A DNA stretch of 64,000 bases, from NCBI GenBank assembly GCA_946894095.1, contig OX335653.1:6887001-6951000 (forward strand), read 5' to 3'. The stretch is from Incurvaria masculella. Lineage: Eukaryota > Arthropoda > Insecta > Lepidoptera > Incurvariidae. Position 1 is the stretch's first letter, and the number at the start of each line of letters is the position of its first letter. The position numbers and the translations under genes were made by a program. The notes beneath the pieces are model-generated. The model was not told where the DNA came from. It did not search any database and saw only the letters and a program-made list of their open reading frames with translations. Below are positions 24,250-36,067 of the stretch, piece after piece.

Positions 24250-24431
24250 TACACCTACAGCCATAATATTAGCCCAGCACACCACATGAGGTGCGATGCC
24301 AGGATCTCTGATTGAGCTGAATGGATAAACACGGACAATTTTCATGCCGCTTCGACCGTTCATTCAATGCGATGATAGCAACCCGGGCGGGATTAGCCCT
24401 ACCACCTGGTAAGTCCCCCTTAATACATACA
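24250..24431 (-). mobile_element. tRNA-derived SINE, partial
   Basis: TATTAGCCCAGCACACCACA, GGTGCGATGCCAGGATC, CGGACAATTTTCATGCCGC and GCAACCCGGGCGGGATTAG. The tRNA head is missing. Confidence 0.8.
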
Positions 24432-24620
24432 CGGGTTGAAATACAGTGGGATCACTTATTTTATATCTAGGTGCCTACAAATGACAGAGACTTGAAATTG
24501 AAATGTTGATTAGCTTTCGCTTCACATACGCTTACATTGTTTAGTCACAAAACAAGTAATATTACGTTTAGTCCTGTCACCTTGGAGACATAATCCGTTT
24601 TCATATTTATTATTATTATT

Positions 24621-24886
24621 TTTATGTGACTGGACATGGATGGCTAATACCACACCTTTTGTCATGGTATTAGCCCAACACACCACATGGGAACTAGGTG
24701 CCATGCCAGGACCTTCCTTATATTGCACGGCTACATTGAACTGGATGGAAGACACGGACAATTTTCATTGCCGCTTCGACCATCGTTCATCCAATGCGAT
24801 GGTACCAACCCGGGCGGGATTAACCCTACCACCTAGTAAGTATGGAAAGGGACCTACAGTTTAACGTGGAATCCGAACCACGGCCA
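24621..24886 (-). mobile_element. tRNA-derived SINE without its own head
   Basis: GACTGGACATGGATGGCTAA, AGGTGCCATGCCAGGACC, CCAACCCGGGCGGGATTAAC and GGAATCCGAACCACGG. It runs directly into the 5S-like block at 24905. Confidence 0.85.
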
Positions 24887-24904
24887 GCCTCTCTCAACGG
24901 TCGA

Positions 24905-24996
24905 ATGGTCACCCATCCAAGACCAGACGGACCCAGCGTTGCTTAACTTCGGAGAGCGATCGCCGAAGTGTAGCGCCACTGGGCCATCGAGGCTGA
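24905..24996 (-). repeat. 5S rRNA-like segment joined to a tRNA-like head
   Basis: On the minus strand this reads AGCCTCGATGGCCCAGTGG (box A-like), then GAAGTTAAGCAACGCTGGG and CTTGGATGGGTGACC. The last two match the 3' half of insect 5S rRNA. The 5' half of 5S is absent, so it is not a functional 5S gene. It is more likely a 5S-related SINE fragment. Confidence 0.65.
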
Positions 24997-25050
24997 CACT
25001 TATTATAAGTGTTATCTAATAAATATTATAAAGGGGAAAGTTTGTAATAA

Positions 25051-25080
25051 TGGATGGATGGATGGATGGATGGATGGATG
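25051..25080. repeat. (GATG)n microsatellite
   Basis: Seven to eight tandem TGGA/GATG units at the start of the repeat that follows. Confidence 0.95.
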
Positions 25081-26146
25081 TTTGTTACTCTTTCACGTAA
25101 AAACTACTGAATGGATTCTAATGAAACTTTACAATAATATAGCTTATACATCAGAATAACACATAGGCTACAATTTATGTGCCCATGGGCTTTAGAACTT
25201 TCACGGGGCTGCGAAAACGATGCCGGTAGCGATACTTCACACCAGGGGGAGAGGAGCCGGGGGCGGTGGCGGGGAGCGGCGGCGGGGGGAGGGCAGACGT
25301 CGTGACTGTTTGGTGTCCGTTTGGCGAATTTTCAAGGCACTAGCGATTTGTAAAACTTAGTACATGTACATTTAACTACCCGGGAATTAGGATTGGCTAA
25401 ATATAATTCAGTTCCGCTTACGCTATGATGGGGCTGTCATACAAACTGCAATGCTATGCACGGCTCGGCTTTGCGGCGGCAGCGCTTACTTTTACTGAAG
25501 TACGGCTTGGTATTTCCTGCAACTTTAGGACTACTTGGCATCACGCTAAATCGCCGGAGGAGCGACCAACAGAATAAAATCCTTGAGAACCAATTACTCG
25601 ATTTAGATGTGCATTGTATCTACGTCTAGCCTGATTCTACTAAAAACTTATAGATTACATAATATAACGCTTCATTACCAGAAGGGTAAGTAGTGAGTCT
25701 TAAAGTCTTATAACATGCGAACCACTTACCTGATTTATATGCGTATTTTATCAATGTATAGCATTTCTGGGAGCAGTCAGGTTCGAGATGGGTTACTGTT
25801 TTCGATGTTGAGGCTGGCTGTGGGTTGGAGTCCACGCAAAACTTACCTACGTTACACGTTACTTACTAGGTAAGCAATGTAGCAGTGAAAGTGCAGAAAG
25901 GTTCTCGCGGCAAATGTTTTTTTTTAAATAGCCACCAAACGTCAACGAAGCTCTAAATGGGAATTATTGGATGTTTCTCATTAAATCATGCTATTTCGGC
26001 TCGAACGATCTTGATTAAATTTGGTACATGGATACATTGTCCTGGACCAGTTTGACCCTATTTTGGACCAGTCATGTGGGCTACTTTTTATCCATGAGAT
26101 AATTTAGCCGACACTAACCCGAGCGGAGCCGGGTACCGCAGCTAGT
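25081..26146 (-). repeat. Interspersed repeat ending in the 'CCGGGTACCGCAGCTAG' terminus
   Basis: Starts with the GATG microsatellite and TTTGTTACTCTTTCACG, then TACTGAATGGATTCTAATGA. It ends CCCGAGCGGAGCCGGGTACC, the inverse of the 11061 type. A GC-rich block (25240-25310) and an unexplained stretch at 25330-25900 lie inside. The 69-codon minus ORF at 25626-25835 has no known domain. The whole may be more than one nested repeat. Confidence 0.5.
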
Positions 26147-26726
26147 TATTTATAAGTGTTATTATTACTTGTTTGCAGACCTTAACTAACATGAATGGAA
26201 TTGTGCTCTCCTGAATAACGGCGTTATGAAACGTTGAATTTATTCGGATTTTGCACAAACGATCCTTCACGGAGGATGTGGTGGCCGTCGCAGTTTCTGC
26301 TCTAAATAGTAAGTCTGCAGAGTAGTAGTAAAATAACGTTTATTGTTATCGGTATTCCGGCAACGATTCGCACACACAATCGCGGAAACTTCATAATATT
26401 TAGTCAATGACGCTACCTCAATATATTTATTAGGATTGTGAATATGAATCGCTTTCGTTTTGTTTTCGGATGACGTCATGCCAGTGATTTTATGTCGTGT
26501 CATTACAATCGAATTATAATAATTAGAAAGGGAGAAACAAGGGTGACTCTTGTGACAACAAAAACGAAGAATATAATGAAGAGATGCGGCTTGTTAAAGA
26601 CGAGAGAGCGGTATTCTATAATAGAACCGCACTGTTTACCTCTCCTGGGAAACGGTGTGATGTTATGTATCTCGTTTGAAACCATGTATTCATTTTAAAA
26701 GATTATTATTGCTAATAAATGCTATT
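26147..26726. other. Non-coding region
   Basis: Small overlapping ORFs on both strands at 26267-26698 without motifs. No repeat was recognised. Confidence 0.35.
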
Positions 26727-27078
26727 GTTTTTTTTATAAATGGAAATGAATGGCTAATACCATACCAAAGAATAAGTCAAACCATTCCCATCGCCATGAT
26801 ATTAGCCAACACCACATTCTCGAAGGAATGAGGCACCAAGCCAAGATCACGGCCACATTGAACTTGATGGAAAACACGGACATTTTTTTCCTCGCGAGTA
26901 AAAACAGTTTTTCATACAAAACGATAGTACCAACCCTTGCGGGCTTAACCCTACCACTTGGTAGATCTAACTCAAAAAGTTAAAGAAAGGGGTGCATTAT
27001 CGGAGCGGGGATTCGAACCCACTACCTCTGGCATGGAAGGCAAGCCCACGTGCCCCGAGCTACGAGCCGTTCATGTCA
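26727..27078 (-). mobile_element. tRNA-derived SINE with head
   Basis: TGGCTAATACCATACC is on the left. The head side reads GGAGCGGGGATTCGAACCC (box B in inverse), then CGAGCTACGAGCCG (box A side). Confidence 0.88.
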
Positions 27079-27548
27079 TCAAGATATTACAAAATCGTAT
27101 GTTTTACTTGTTTATTTTATTCTTAATCAATATTATATCTTACATTTAAGTGCAGAATCGTGCAAAGAGCAGGACCGACGGTCCTTAAGAATACCATCAC
27201 GACATTCGGTCGGCGACTTCAGACACTACTTCACGCAGAGCCAGAAGGCTTAAAATGTATCCGAGTTCACGAGATGCTGATTTAGTGAGCTCCGCAAAGC
27301 ACATTTGTAAAGTAGGCGTATAACAAATTATCATACGGAGCTTGCGAAATACGTATCATAATGCAAATACCAAACACCAGTCGTGGGTACTGCTACCTAG
27401 TTTACCTACCTACTTTTTGGCCTCACCGTTTACGCAGTAATAAATATTGTTCAAAGTGATACTTTAAAATGGCTGCCCGGTTGTAATTTCCAGCCAAGGA
27501 GATCTTCCAGCTCTCGAAACATAGCTTAATTTTAGGGTTCCGTATTTG

Positions 27549-27775
27549 GAATGGGTAAGCCCGCCTGGTTTGGTTCCAACGCAATGGATGAAAATATGGT
27601 CGAAGCGGCAATGAAAAATTGTCCGTGTCTACAATCCAGTACAATGCGGTATGTCCGTAAAGAGATGGTCGTGACATGGCAATTAATTCCTTCTGAAATG
27701 CGTTGTGTAGGGCTAATGCCATGCCTGTTGGTGTGGTATTAGCCATATATGTCCAGTTACATGAAAAGGATCGGT
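27549..27775 (+). mobile_element. tRNA-derived SINE, 3' part
   Basis: GTAAGCCCGCCTGGTTTGGT, GGTCGAAGCGGCAATGAAA, AGGGCTAATGCCATGCC and TGGTATTAGCCATATATGTC with a short A tail. 27079-27548 before it holds nothing recognisable. Confidence 0.85.
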
Positions 27776-27918
27776 AAACTATGTACAGGTACAAATACAA
27801 CCTGAGATCCTTCAAACGCAGTTGTTTCCCTAACTCCTTAAAGACAACTCATAGACGCCGTTAATTACGGAAGAGTCTGGCGTACGCGCATATTTTGAGC
27901 TGTGCATTAAAAACTTAC

Positions 27919-28185
27919 AGCTGTATTCAGAGTGGGCGGACTATCTTTAGTACGCGTATTAAGGTCGGACGGACGCATCATAAAGTCCAAAAGCAAAAGA
28001 TCCAAAACACTTAAGAATACTATCTGTATTTTCAATTGGGTCAGGTTAGGTTAGATTATCAGGTTTTTATAGGAAAAATACATAATTTTGGATATTCAGG
28101 GTTTTGGAACTTATACTTTTTGGACTCTATGAAGGTGATCACCGGACTAAACCGGTTTTTGCATGGTTAGCCCGATGCTAATCCT
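27919..28185. mobile_element. MITE split by a nested foldback element
   Basis: CTGTATTCAGAGTGGGCGGA (27920) and CGGACTAAACCGGTTTTTGC (28142) are the two halves of the 21979-22077 family. Between them, 27984-28126 begins AGTCCAAAAGCAAAAGATCC and ends CTTATACTTTTTGGACT, with inverted ends of its own. Confidence 0.6.
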
Positions 28186-29437
28186 TTCTTTTGACAGGTT
28201 CACTCTCAATTCGTTTGTTAGATATTTTTCAAAACACTTTTAAAGGTAGAAATGTAAACAGAATTTTAAGTATTACGTTCGGCTGTAATGAGACTCACGA
28301 TTTAGTTTATTGGAAATAATACATCAATGTGGTTGTATCGTGCCACACCCACTACTGGAACAAGAAAGTGATTATATTACATGATGACGCTTGCCGCTCG
28401 CCCGAGGCTTTGCTTTCGTGAACTCTTTGACCTTTTACAATCAATTCATTTGATGTTTTTGTTGTTAACTTTATATGAATCTATTCTTTTCTTGGCTGAG
28501 GTCAGTGAAAAACAAGTTTTGAAATAATTTCCGTGTTTAATTTCGTCATCCCTTTCTGTCCGGCCGGACGTCATTGTAGCGAAACATACAAATTTTTCGG
28601 TATTTTTTTTAAATTCAAAGAAATAATATTATTAACGCAACAAAGAAACATGTAAAAAGCCGAAAAAAAAAACGGCCAGATTAAGAATTAGTCGGAGCTA
28701 CGTTACAAGCTAAAACTAAACTACAAAAGGCGACAGTTCAAAATAAACTTCAAACTGAAACGTAAAAGTACTGAGAGAATCGTACAGAAATACATTATTA
28801 GAAAGATTCTTCAATTCAATTTAATTCAATTTTTTTTTCTAAATGAAAAACGTTACTTATTTATCCTATTCAAGAAAGGATCTTAAGAAATATCAATTTG
28901 CAGCGATTGTGAGTAGAGACGTCTAACCTATCTACAAATTTGACGCGCATATAATGCCCGAGATAATACCACTGTTGAACAATAATTGTCGAACTGTCAA
29001 ACTTCATGTCCAGCGCTCGATTCGGTGACAGACATGTCACGCTTAGCGTCTACTGTGAGTTCCAAATTGGGAGCAATTCAGTTACATTTCCTACGGTGCA
29101 ACTGACATTCGATTCATATCTCTGCGTGGTCACCGTAATCGCAAAATAGATTTTTCGATACCTCTGAAAGCGACGTTGCCAATTGGGCAATGTCCATACA
29201 AAACTGGGGTCGCAAGAAGTGGGCAATTGCGTGACTAATAAGGCAATTAGCCACTATCTGTAGAAGTGGCTTTTTGGCTGACGGGAGTCTGAAAATGCCT
29301 TTGCGAAATGAGAACTATTTTCCTGAGTGTTTCGACTCTTTGGGTTTGGATTTTAGCGATTATTTTTAGCATAAAAAATCCTTTTTTGATCGCTTTTGTT
29401 CTCAAGAAATGTGCACAGGGGCCTAGCTTCTTAATTG
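28186..29437. other. Non-coding region
   Basis: No supported gene and no family I can name. Composition is ordinary for the window. Confidence 0.35.
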
Positions 29438-29622
29438 TTAGTCAGTCAGTCAGTCAGCGTGTTTGCGTCCACTGCTGGACATACGCCTCTCCAATTTTCC
29501 TCCAGTCCTCCCGGCCTTCAGCGGTACGGAACCACTGCTTTCCGCCAACGCACTTGATGTCGTCGTCCCACCTGGCGGGTGGTCTTCCCACACTCCGTTT
29601 TCCTGTCCACGGCCAGGAATTT
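29438..29622 (-). pseudogene. RTE-type LINE tail: last ~55 codons of the reverse transcriptase and (GACT)n end
   Basis: On the minus strand the frame reads WTGKRSVGRPPARWDDDI, then GGKQWFRTAEGREDWRK and GEAYVQQWTQTR, followed by a stop and a TGAC microsatellite. I recognise this as the C-terminal end of lepidopteran RTE-like polyproteins. Everything upstream is missing. Confidence 0.85.
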
Positions 29623-29847
29623 TACATTTAATTAATATAAAAAGCAAAAGTATTTAATTATAATTAATTATTAAGATAGGGAAAAGAAAGATGCATTATT
29701 AAAATAGTTTGTTGTAAAATTTTTTAAGGTTTTTTTATTTAAAAAAAACGATTTTTTTTATTGTTTTTACGCATTTATTTCAAATAATCTTAAACTTCCG
29801 GAGAGAAGGGAGAATTGAGAATTCACAAATATCGTTCAGAATCTGGG

Positions 29848-29963
29848 CGTGTATTCTTGGTTTCAGTCATTGTGGATTCAGTAGAGTTAACAGTAATGTC
29901 AAAGTAAATTCTTCTTCTGTTAACTCTACTGAATCCGCAATGACTGAATGCCAAGAATACACG
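29848..29963. mobile_element. Small foldback element with ~46-bp arms
   Basis: CGTGTATTCTTGG ... CAGTAGAGTTAACAG at 29848-29893 is inverted at 29917-29963, with three to five mismatches and a 23-bp loop. Confidence 0.85.
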
Positions 29964-30076
29964 TCCTGGCCATTTCTTATACTGAGACGACTGTTGTAGA
30001 TATCGTTTCATTTTATTTTCATGTTTTGATGATTGATTGAAGTTCTCCCTTTCTTTTAAATCCTTTGATTTTTAAG

Positions 30077-30303
30077 TGCCTCAGGGACGATTTTTACCAA
30101 TAGTCTGATAATCAGTCAGATAAACCATTCGATTAATTTATTTCCGCCGGTGCTCATCCATCCGTTGCAGTAAGCCCATTTTTTATTAGCAAAATTACAT
30201 TAAGATAATAGTGATGGAAGATAGAATCATCCGCTAGTGACTATTCGTTTCCTGGCAAAAGTATTTTTTTCTATCAGACTTATAAGTACTATCTGAGGTA
30301 ATG
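30077..30303. mobile_element. Possible MITE related to the 61487 element
   Basis: CCTCAGGGACGATTTTTACC with AGTCTGATAATCAG on the left; CTATCAGACTTATAAGTACT then ATCTGAGG on the right. The CCTCAGATAGTACTTAT word is shared with 61500-61518. The ends are only partly matched. Confidence 0.4.
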
Positions 30304-30842
30304 CAATAAAGTCATTTACAAGGAAGGTTGGGCCATTAGTTCTGCTGTTTTTAATCTATTTGGAAAAGGCATTAATGTTCAAAAGTAGACGATTTTGTTT
30401 TATGTGAATTTATGTACACCATTTCAGTAAAAAATATATTTGTATTTTTTGCACTAAGCTTAAATAATTGTAGACCAGCCAAGGGGAAAGTCTTGGCACA
30501 GTATTGAATTCTGTCCGGAAGAAACGTTTGAAATACATTTAGATTTTAACCAACGTAGGCCTATCAGGTTATATGTTATTTAATTACGGAAATGAGCAAG
30601 AAAATATTCACAGCTATCAGTAATCAAGCAATGAGTTTCAGTTTCAGTTTATTTATTAACTCCATTAGATGTATATTACACACTCGGTTTTGTAATGTTT
30701 TTTCCTGTCCGTTCGATTACTTCTGGCGAAGAAGAGCCGGTAAGAAACTTCGCAAGGTTGGTCATTGTATATTTTTTTCCCATTACATACTTACAAACAA
30801 GTTTACAGTGATGTATTGATTATTACTGCAAGATATATTTTT

Positions 30843-30995
30843 TATGATGCTAGTTCAACGAGAAAAAAAAACATTTACGTTGGACTAGTTCGATGAGTGA
30901 CGATAGAAAGTTATATTTTTATGAGGCTAGTTCAATGAGAAAAAAACCTTTTACGTTGGGCTAGTTCGATGAGTGACGAAGGGTCTTGGTTCGAT
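30843..30995. repeat. Two direct 76-bp units
   Basis: TATGATGCTAGTTCAACGAG (30843) recurs as TATGAGGCTAGTTCAATGAG (30919). Both units end in GCTAGTTCGATGAGTGACGA or a close variant. Confidence 0.85.
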
Positions 30996-32677
30996 TATAA
31001 TTCTCACGCGATAGCTCTGAAATCCGGTGCAATCTTTAAGCTTCGCTCTAGCAACATCGCAAAGGATTTAGAGCGAGAAGTAAACAAGTTGAAACGAGCA
31101 GTAATGACTTGAAACACCTTTAGAACAATGTAAAATTTCCAAACACATATAATTGAATTATAAGTTTAGTCTAACAATCATAAGTATTACTTATATTGCA
31201 TGGTTGTATTGCTACAAAGAGCATCATTATTTTAGCATAATTTCAAAGCGTCTTTGTGTCCTGATATCATTGTTACTATTTAGTAGATGATTAAAACCTG
31301 ATAATACATGTGGTTTCATATTTTTTCTGAAGATATCATGCAAGTAAATTATCTAAAAAACATGTTTTGATTTCTATTATTAAATGAATTGTTCTACTAC
31401 TACAATTAGAAATACATATTAACTTCGAAGATATTAATATTATATTCCAGAACCGAACTGTTTTCGTATTCATAATAGAGAGAAAACTTCTTAAATTTTA
31501 TGACTTTTGCGAAAACCGACTAAGGAATATTTCGATCTCTTCGTTCTCTTCCACATGGAATTCAAGGTCACGTTTTTTATTTATTAGGAGGTACGTTTTA
31601 TCTCGGTGGTACGTAAACATCGCATTTAATGTATGATGGTTGATGCGATAAAGACAATTGTCCATGCTTTCCATCCAGCTCAATGTGGCTGTCCAATTTA
31701 ATTTACCATTATCTTCTGCTAAAAATCATACAGAGAATGTTGATTAATAAACATTTGAGTTATGCAGTACTTACGCTTGAATTTAGCATTTCGACGTGGT
31801 AAATTTTTCGGTATATTTATTTATATGTTAAAGTTACCACACATTAGCAAGTTACTCTGTTTTTAGCAAGATAACTTGGTCAAAATTAACCGTTACTCAC
31901 ACCAAATATTTGCATAGTGATTGGTTGATTAGAACCGAGTTTTTATATGTCGAGTTATCTTAAGATATATACTCAATTGTAAATATCAATACAGAAATAT
32001 ATTACAAATTCAACATATATTATAACTTCAGGGTGACTAAGTTTCTTATAAATCGGTGGAAACAATATTATTGCAAAATGTACTTTAAAAAAATTGCTAT
32101 CAGAGAATGATTAATCGAACTTTTCAACCGATTTATTAGGATTTTTTCTCTAAGACAAAACTTTCTCATAAGCTTCACGAATAGGCGATATATTAAACTA
32201 TTAATGATGCAATGGAGATCACGTTAACCTGGCTCTTTTTGCTCTAATAGAGTATAGCATAGAAAGTTGCAGTAAAAGTGAAGTTCAAATGTCAAAAGTC
32301 GATTCGTCAATACCGCGTGAAGGTAGTGGTCGTGAAACGTCGGCGAACAGGTCGCGACCACCTTTCGCTCCTCATCACGCCTTTGCGCGGTCGCTTATAA
32401 ACATATGGGTATGTTCTAGAAACTCTATAGGGTCTCTTTCACATATGCTAATTAGCCTTATCGGCACATTCGACTTAGGGGCCTTTCTTACCATCTTCGG
32501 TAGCCGGTCGCGACGTTTTGCGATTTGACAAGCTAAGCACCTCTGATCCATCCATGTCCAGTTCCATAAAAAAACTTGCAATGAATACCAGTACAAGATA
32601 ATCAACACTTTCCTAAGTAATAAAGACCCTTTAAGTGTGGATTAGACATAATCAGCACTAGTTGAAAACAACACTTA
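30996..32677. other. Non-coding region with SINE scraps
   Basis: 31640-31700 (ATTGTCCATGCTTTCCATCC) and 32545-32577 (CCATCCATGTCCAGTTCC) are SINE fragments in plus orientation. The 79-codon ORF at 32289 sits in CpG-containing sequence with no known motif. Confidence 0.45.
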
Positions 32678-32829
32678 GGGCCTTTTTCACCTACTGCTAA
32701 TTCTGCTGCATAATCGCCATATATTCTTAGCAACTTGCAATCAATACCAGTACACGATTATCAGCACTTAAGTATTAAAGGCCCTTTAAGTGTCGATTAA
32801 AATAAATCAGCAGTGGGTGAAAACCAGGC
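32678..32829. mobile_element. Short MITE, GGGCCTTTTTCACC family, copy 2, TTA on both sides
   Basis: Starts GGGCCTTTTTCACCTACTGC and ends GCAGTGGGTGAAAACCAGGC, imperfect inverse ends. TTA at 32675-32677 and 32830-32832 may be the target duplication. A further partial unit (GATTAGACATAATCAGCA) lies just to the left. Confidence 0.75.
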
Positions 32830-33026
32830 TTAGTATTATATTTAAACTATTTCAAACTTGCGGTTGGTCATTCAGACAAGTAAAAAAATACACGTGGGCC
32901 GGGCCGACTGAATTTATTGAATTGCAATTTGTAAGAAGTTATGTGTAAAAAGGTATTCGTCGTTTATTTTTAGGATTTCTGAAGGGTCACAATTACTTAA
33001 TTCTTTGCTGAATTGGTGATAAAGTT

Positions 33027-33172
33027 ATTTCCGCTTGGGGTCGTACCATCGTATTGAATTAATGATGATCGAAGCGTCAATGAAAACTATGCATCTCTTT
33101 CACGTAGTTCAATATGGCCGTAAAATAAAGGAAATGTCCTGGCATGGCACAATTCCGATATGTTGGCACAGT
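33027..33172 (+). mobile_element. tRNA-derived SINE fragment
   Basis: GGGGTCGTACCATCGTATTG, GATCGAAGCGTCAATGAAA and ATGTCCTGGCATGGCAC. Diverged and truncated at both ends. Confidence 0.7.
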
Positions 33173-33409
33173 ACATTAAAAACTAAAAAAAACACACGGG
33201 TGCCATTTCTGGCACTCGAGCACTAAGAGCACACAGTAAATTTTTTTGCAAATATATCTCGAGACTAACGAAATACAATAGAGGGTGATGTTATTCAAAT
33301 GTATACATGGTGATAACTGAGGTATAGTTCAAATGTTAACCAGGTATTCCTAGACATAACAATTGAATAACATTTTGATGCCCCCCTTTCTTTCTTTTTC
33401 TGTGTTTTA

Positions 33410-33735
33410 CAAGTGCATTTCGTTACGAATGCGAGCTGCTTCACGGTTCGGAATCCATGTAAAACTTTAGGTACCCTTCCCCTACTAGGTGCTAGGGTTG
33501 AGCCCACCGGGTCGGTACCAGCGGTCCGGTAGATGGTATGGTAGATAACATTTCCTCCCCATTCATTGTGTGTGCCGATATTATAATTTAATAACATACA
33601 TATAATTTATTGAGCTAGTTACTTGAATTTTGCAACAAAGCTAAATTGAAGCTCTTAGTAAAACAAAGAACATGGTTTGAACCATTGCATTTCCTCTATT
33701 GCAAGAGTTGCTCTGCAGCGCATTACAAATGAAGT
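33410..33735 (+). repeat. Composite repeat: SINE body joined to a second sequence
   Basis: The SINE part (TGCATTTCGTTACGAATGCG, GGAATCCATGTAAAAC) stops after GGGTCGGTACC and passes into CATTTCCTCCCCATTCATTG, TTAATAACATACATATA and AACCATTGCATTTCCTCTAT. The same composite with the same joint is present in inverse at about 57145-57550. Confidence 0.8.
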
Positions 33736-34170
33736 CTTTACTAAACGCTGCAACTGTTTACCGAATTCTACTTACATAACAGATCGCTGTCCGTTTGCTC
33801 ACTTCATTGCCATAGTTCTAACCTGGCTTTTATCTTAAATAATGTTAAAACGTATTGACTATACCGAAGTAATGTTTTGTTCATTACTCTCATTGTCCAT
33901 GGTAGAGTAGATGCTTTCATAACGGCTGTGTGTCTTAAATGAGCACATGTATTAATTTGTCCTTGCAAACTGACTTAACTGATTTACATTTAGAGATATA
34001 ATATACAATTTAAAAAAAAGAGCTCAATGAGAAAAGGCATTAGAAAGGCAGGTAAAATACCTCTCCGTTGTACTCAGTTTAAATTTGTTTGAATGCTTGA
34101 AATAATTCTGTTTTTGTTCATTTTTATGTATTTAATGGATTTTTTCGACATTACCCTTATCTCATTATTC
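33736..34170. other. Non-coding AT-rich stretch
   Basis: Nothing recognisable. Confidence 0.35.
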
Positions 34171-34365
34171 ATTTGTGTTTCAGCGACATCTACATTTTAA
34201 GCATTGTAATGAAATATTGAAAATAATCTGAAAAAGAATTGGTCGTGACATTGGTCCCGCTTTATTCATCCTGCTTCCGACGAATGTCACGACCAATACT
34301 TTTTTTAGATTATTTTCACAATCTGATTATAACGCTTCAGATATAGATGTCGCTGAAACTCAAAT
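34171..34365. mobile_element. Foldback MITE with ~75-bp arms
   Basis: ATTTGTGTTTCAGCGACATC on the left is inverted as GATGTCGCTGAAACTCAAAT on the right. Inner arms ATTGGTCGTGACATT and AATGTCACGACCAAT flank a short loop. Confidence 0.85.
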
Positions 34366-34757
34366 TCTGTTTTTATTCACGCCAAATAAATATAACTTCT
34401 CACCTGGATACATGAGGACACACATTGTTATTTGAAATAAAAATAAATATTTTTTCATTTAAGGGCAACATCTAAAATATTTAGAATTTCGAATTCGACA
34501 GTTACGACTTGTAATGTCGCTGGAGGCATTGGGTCGAGAAGTCCTCGGCGCAAACTGTGGCTCGGCGGTTGCACACAGCGATGTTTCTTGCGCCGGACAC
34601 TTCCGAAATGAGGCGCAATTTATCGGTGAATTAGTGACATAATTCGCTCGTCTGTTTCGCGAGATGTCACGCCATAATCGATGCGACCGACGCGACACGC
34701 CCAGCGCCTGTTGCGACACCTCTTGCATACTCTACATTATTTATTTAGGTTCACTTT

Positions 34758-35128
34758 GGATGGCTCGGACCTCAGGGGTGCGTGGACTTGCCTTCCATGC
34801 CATGCCTGCTTAAAATCCTCGTCCCGATCATGCACCACTTTATTTATATTTTTGAGTTGGATTAGTGCATTCCGTTTCGATGCTAGCATGATTCGAAATC
34901 CATGTAAAACTTTAGGTCACTATTTCTTCTAGGTGGTAGGATTAAGCCCGCCCGGGTTGATACCATCGCATTAAATGAAAAGATGGTCGAAACGAGAATT
35001 AAAAATGGTCCGAGTTTTTCATCTAGTTCAATGTAGCCGTGCTTATCGCCAATTTCTTCGCAAAAATCATTACTGCGTGTGTGGTAAATATATATTTTAG
35101 CTATCCATGTCTAGTTACATAAAAAGAG
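34758..35128 (+). mobile_element. tRNA-derived SINE with decayed head
   Basis: The head region GGCTCGGACCTCAGGGGTGC is mutated in both pol III boxes. The body AAGCCCGCCCGGGTTGATAC and the tail ATCCATGTCTAGTTACAT are clear. Confidence 0.8.
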
Positions 35129-35309
35129 TCCTCAGTACTCAGGGGTGGATACTGATTTTTCTCTCTCAGAATCTAAGAATCTTGCATTTTCAGCAAAAGT
35201 CAGCATTGTAAATACAAATAATGTCCTCGATGTATCTACGGAAAGTAGATAAATATTGGTATTGTTGGTAGATAAAATGAGTACTAAGCGAGCACGTCTC
35301 TTTTTCCGA

Positions 35310-35527
35310 GGAATGTGATATGTGTGTTGGTTGAAACGACCGTGTAGCAAGAACCCTTTAATTAGAGAAAAAGCTCTGTAAACTACTTTATTAAAATACT
35401 GCAAGGCTTGCCCCGAACCATCAAAACATACCATTCGCTTGTATTGCGTCTTCCAATTACAGGGCTCTTCATTAATTAATGGGTTCTTGCTTTACGGTCG
35501 ATTCAACAAACATACATATCACATTCC
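35310..35527. mobile_element. Foldback element, GGAATGTGATATGT family, copy 1
   Basis: GGAATGTGATATGTGTGTTG at 35310 is inverted at 35496-35527 (CAAACATACATATCACATTC). The interior contains TACTGCAAGGCTTG and CCGAACCATCAAAACATACC, also present in the partial copy at 36068. Confidence 0.75.
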
Positions 35528-36067
35528 ATTTATGATGGATAATGTTCGTAAAATTCAGGCAATATAGACCAAACGGAAGCCAAGGGATCGACTGAAGAGG
35601 GAAAGATGGAATGCTTTCAACTCATCGCTCCAAGTCTGGTCTTTACCTGAACCCGCTCCCCCGCATCACAACTGGCTGGACGCATTTCCGTGTCTCCCAT
35701 GCACCAAGATTCATTGGCACCAAGCATAAGCGATTGGATATGTATTCAACCTTGGTTTACCTGTTTTAATAAACTCGTATTATACATAAATGCGGTCAGG
35801 ATCTCGCTTGGTAAGTATTCATAAAAAACCGCACTAAGAAAAGAAAAATAATGCGAAACGATTGACAGAAATGCGGTCACTCGACAGTGCCACACCCGAA
35901 GGCAGCTGAAAGGGTATCGCCGCAGCCCCACCACTACCTGGTGACCTCGCACGGCCGCGCGGACCCCGCCTCTCCAAGGGGGCAACCAGCTTGAACTCGC
36001 ATAAATAAACTCTAAAAACAAAGTAAATATACTTTTTCGTGCTAAGCAGGTACGTCGCTATTCCAAG

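Noticed and set aside
24905..24996. Functional 5S rRNA gene
   Set aside because: Only the 3' half matches 5S and the 5' part is tRNA-like, so it cannot give 5S rRNA.
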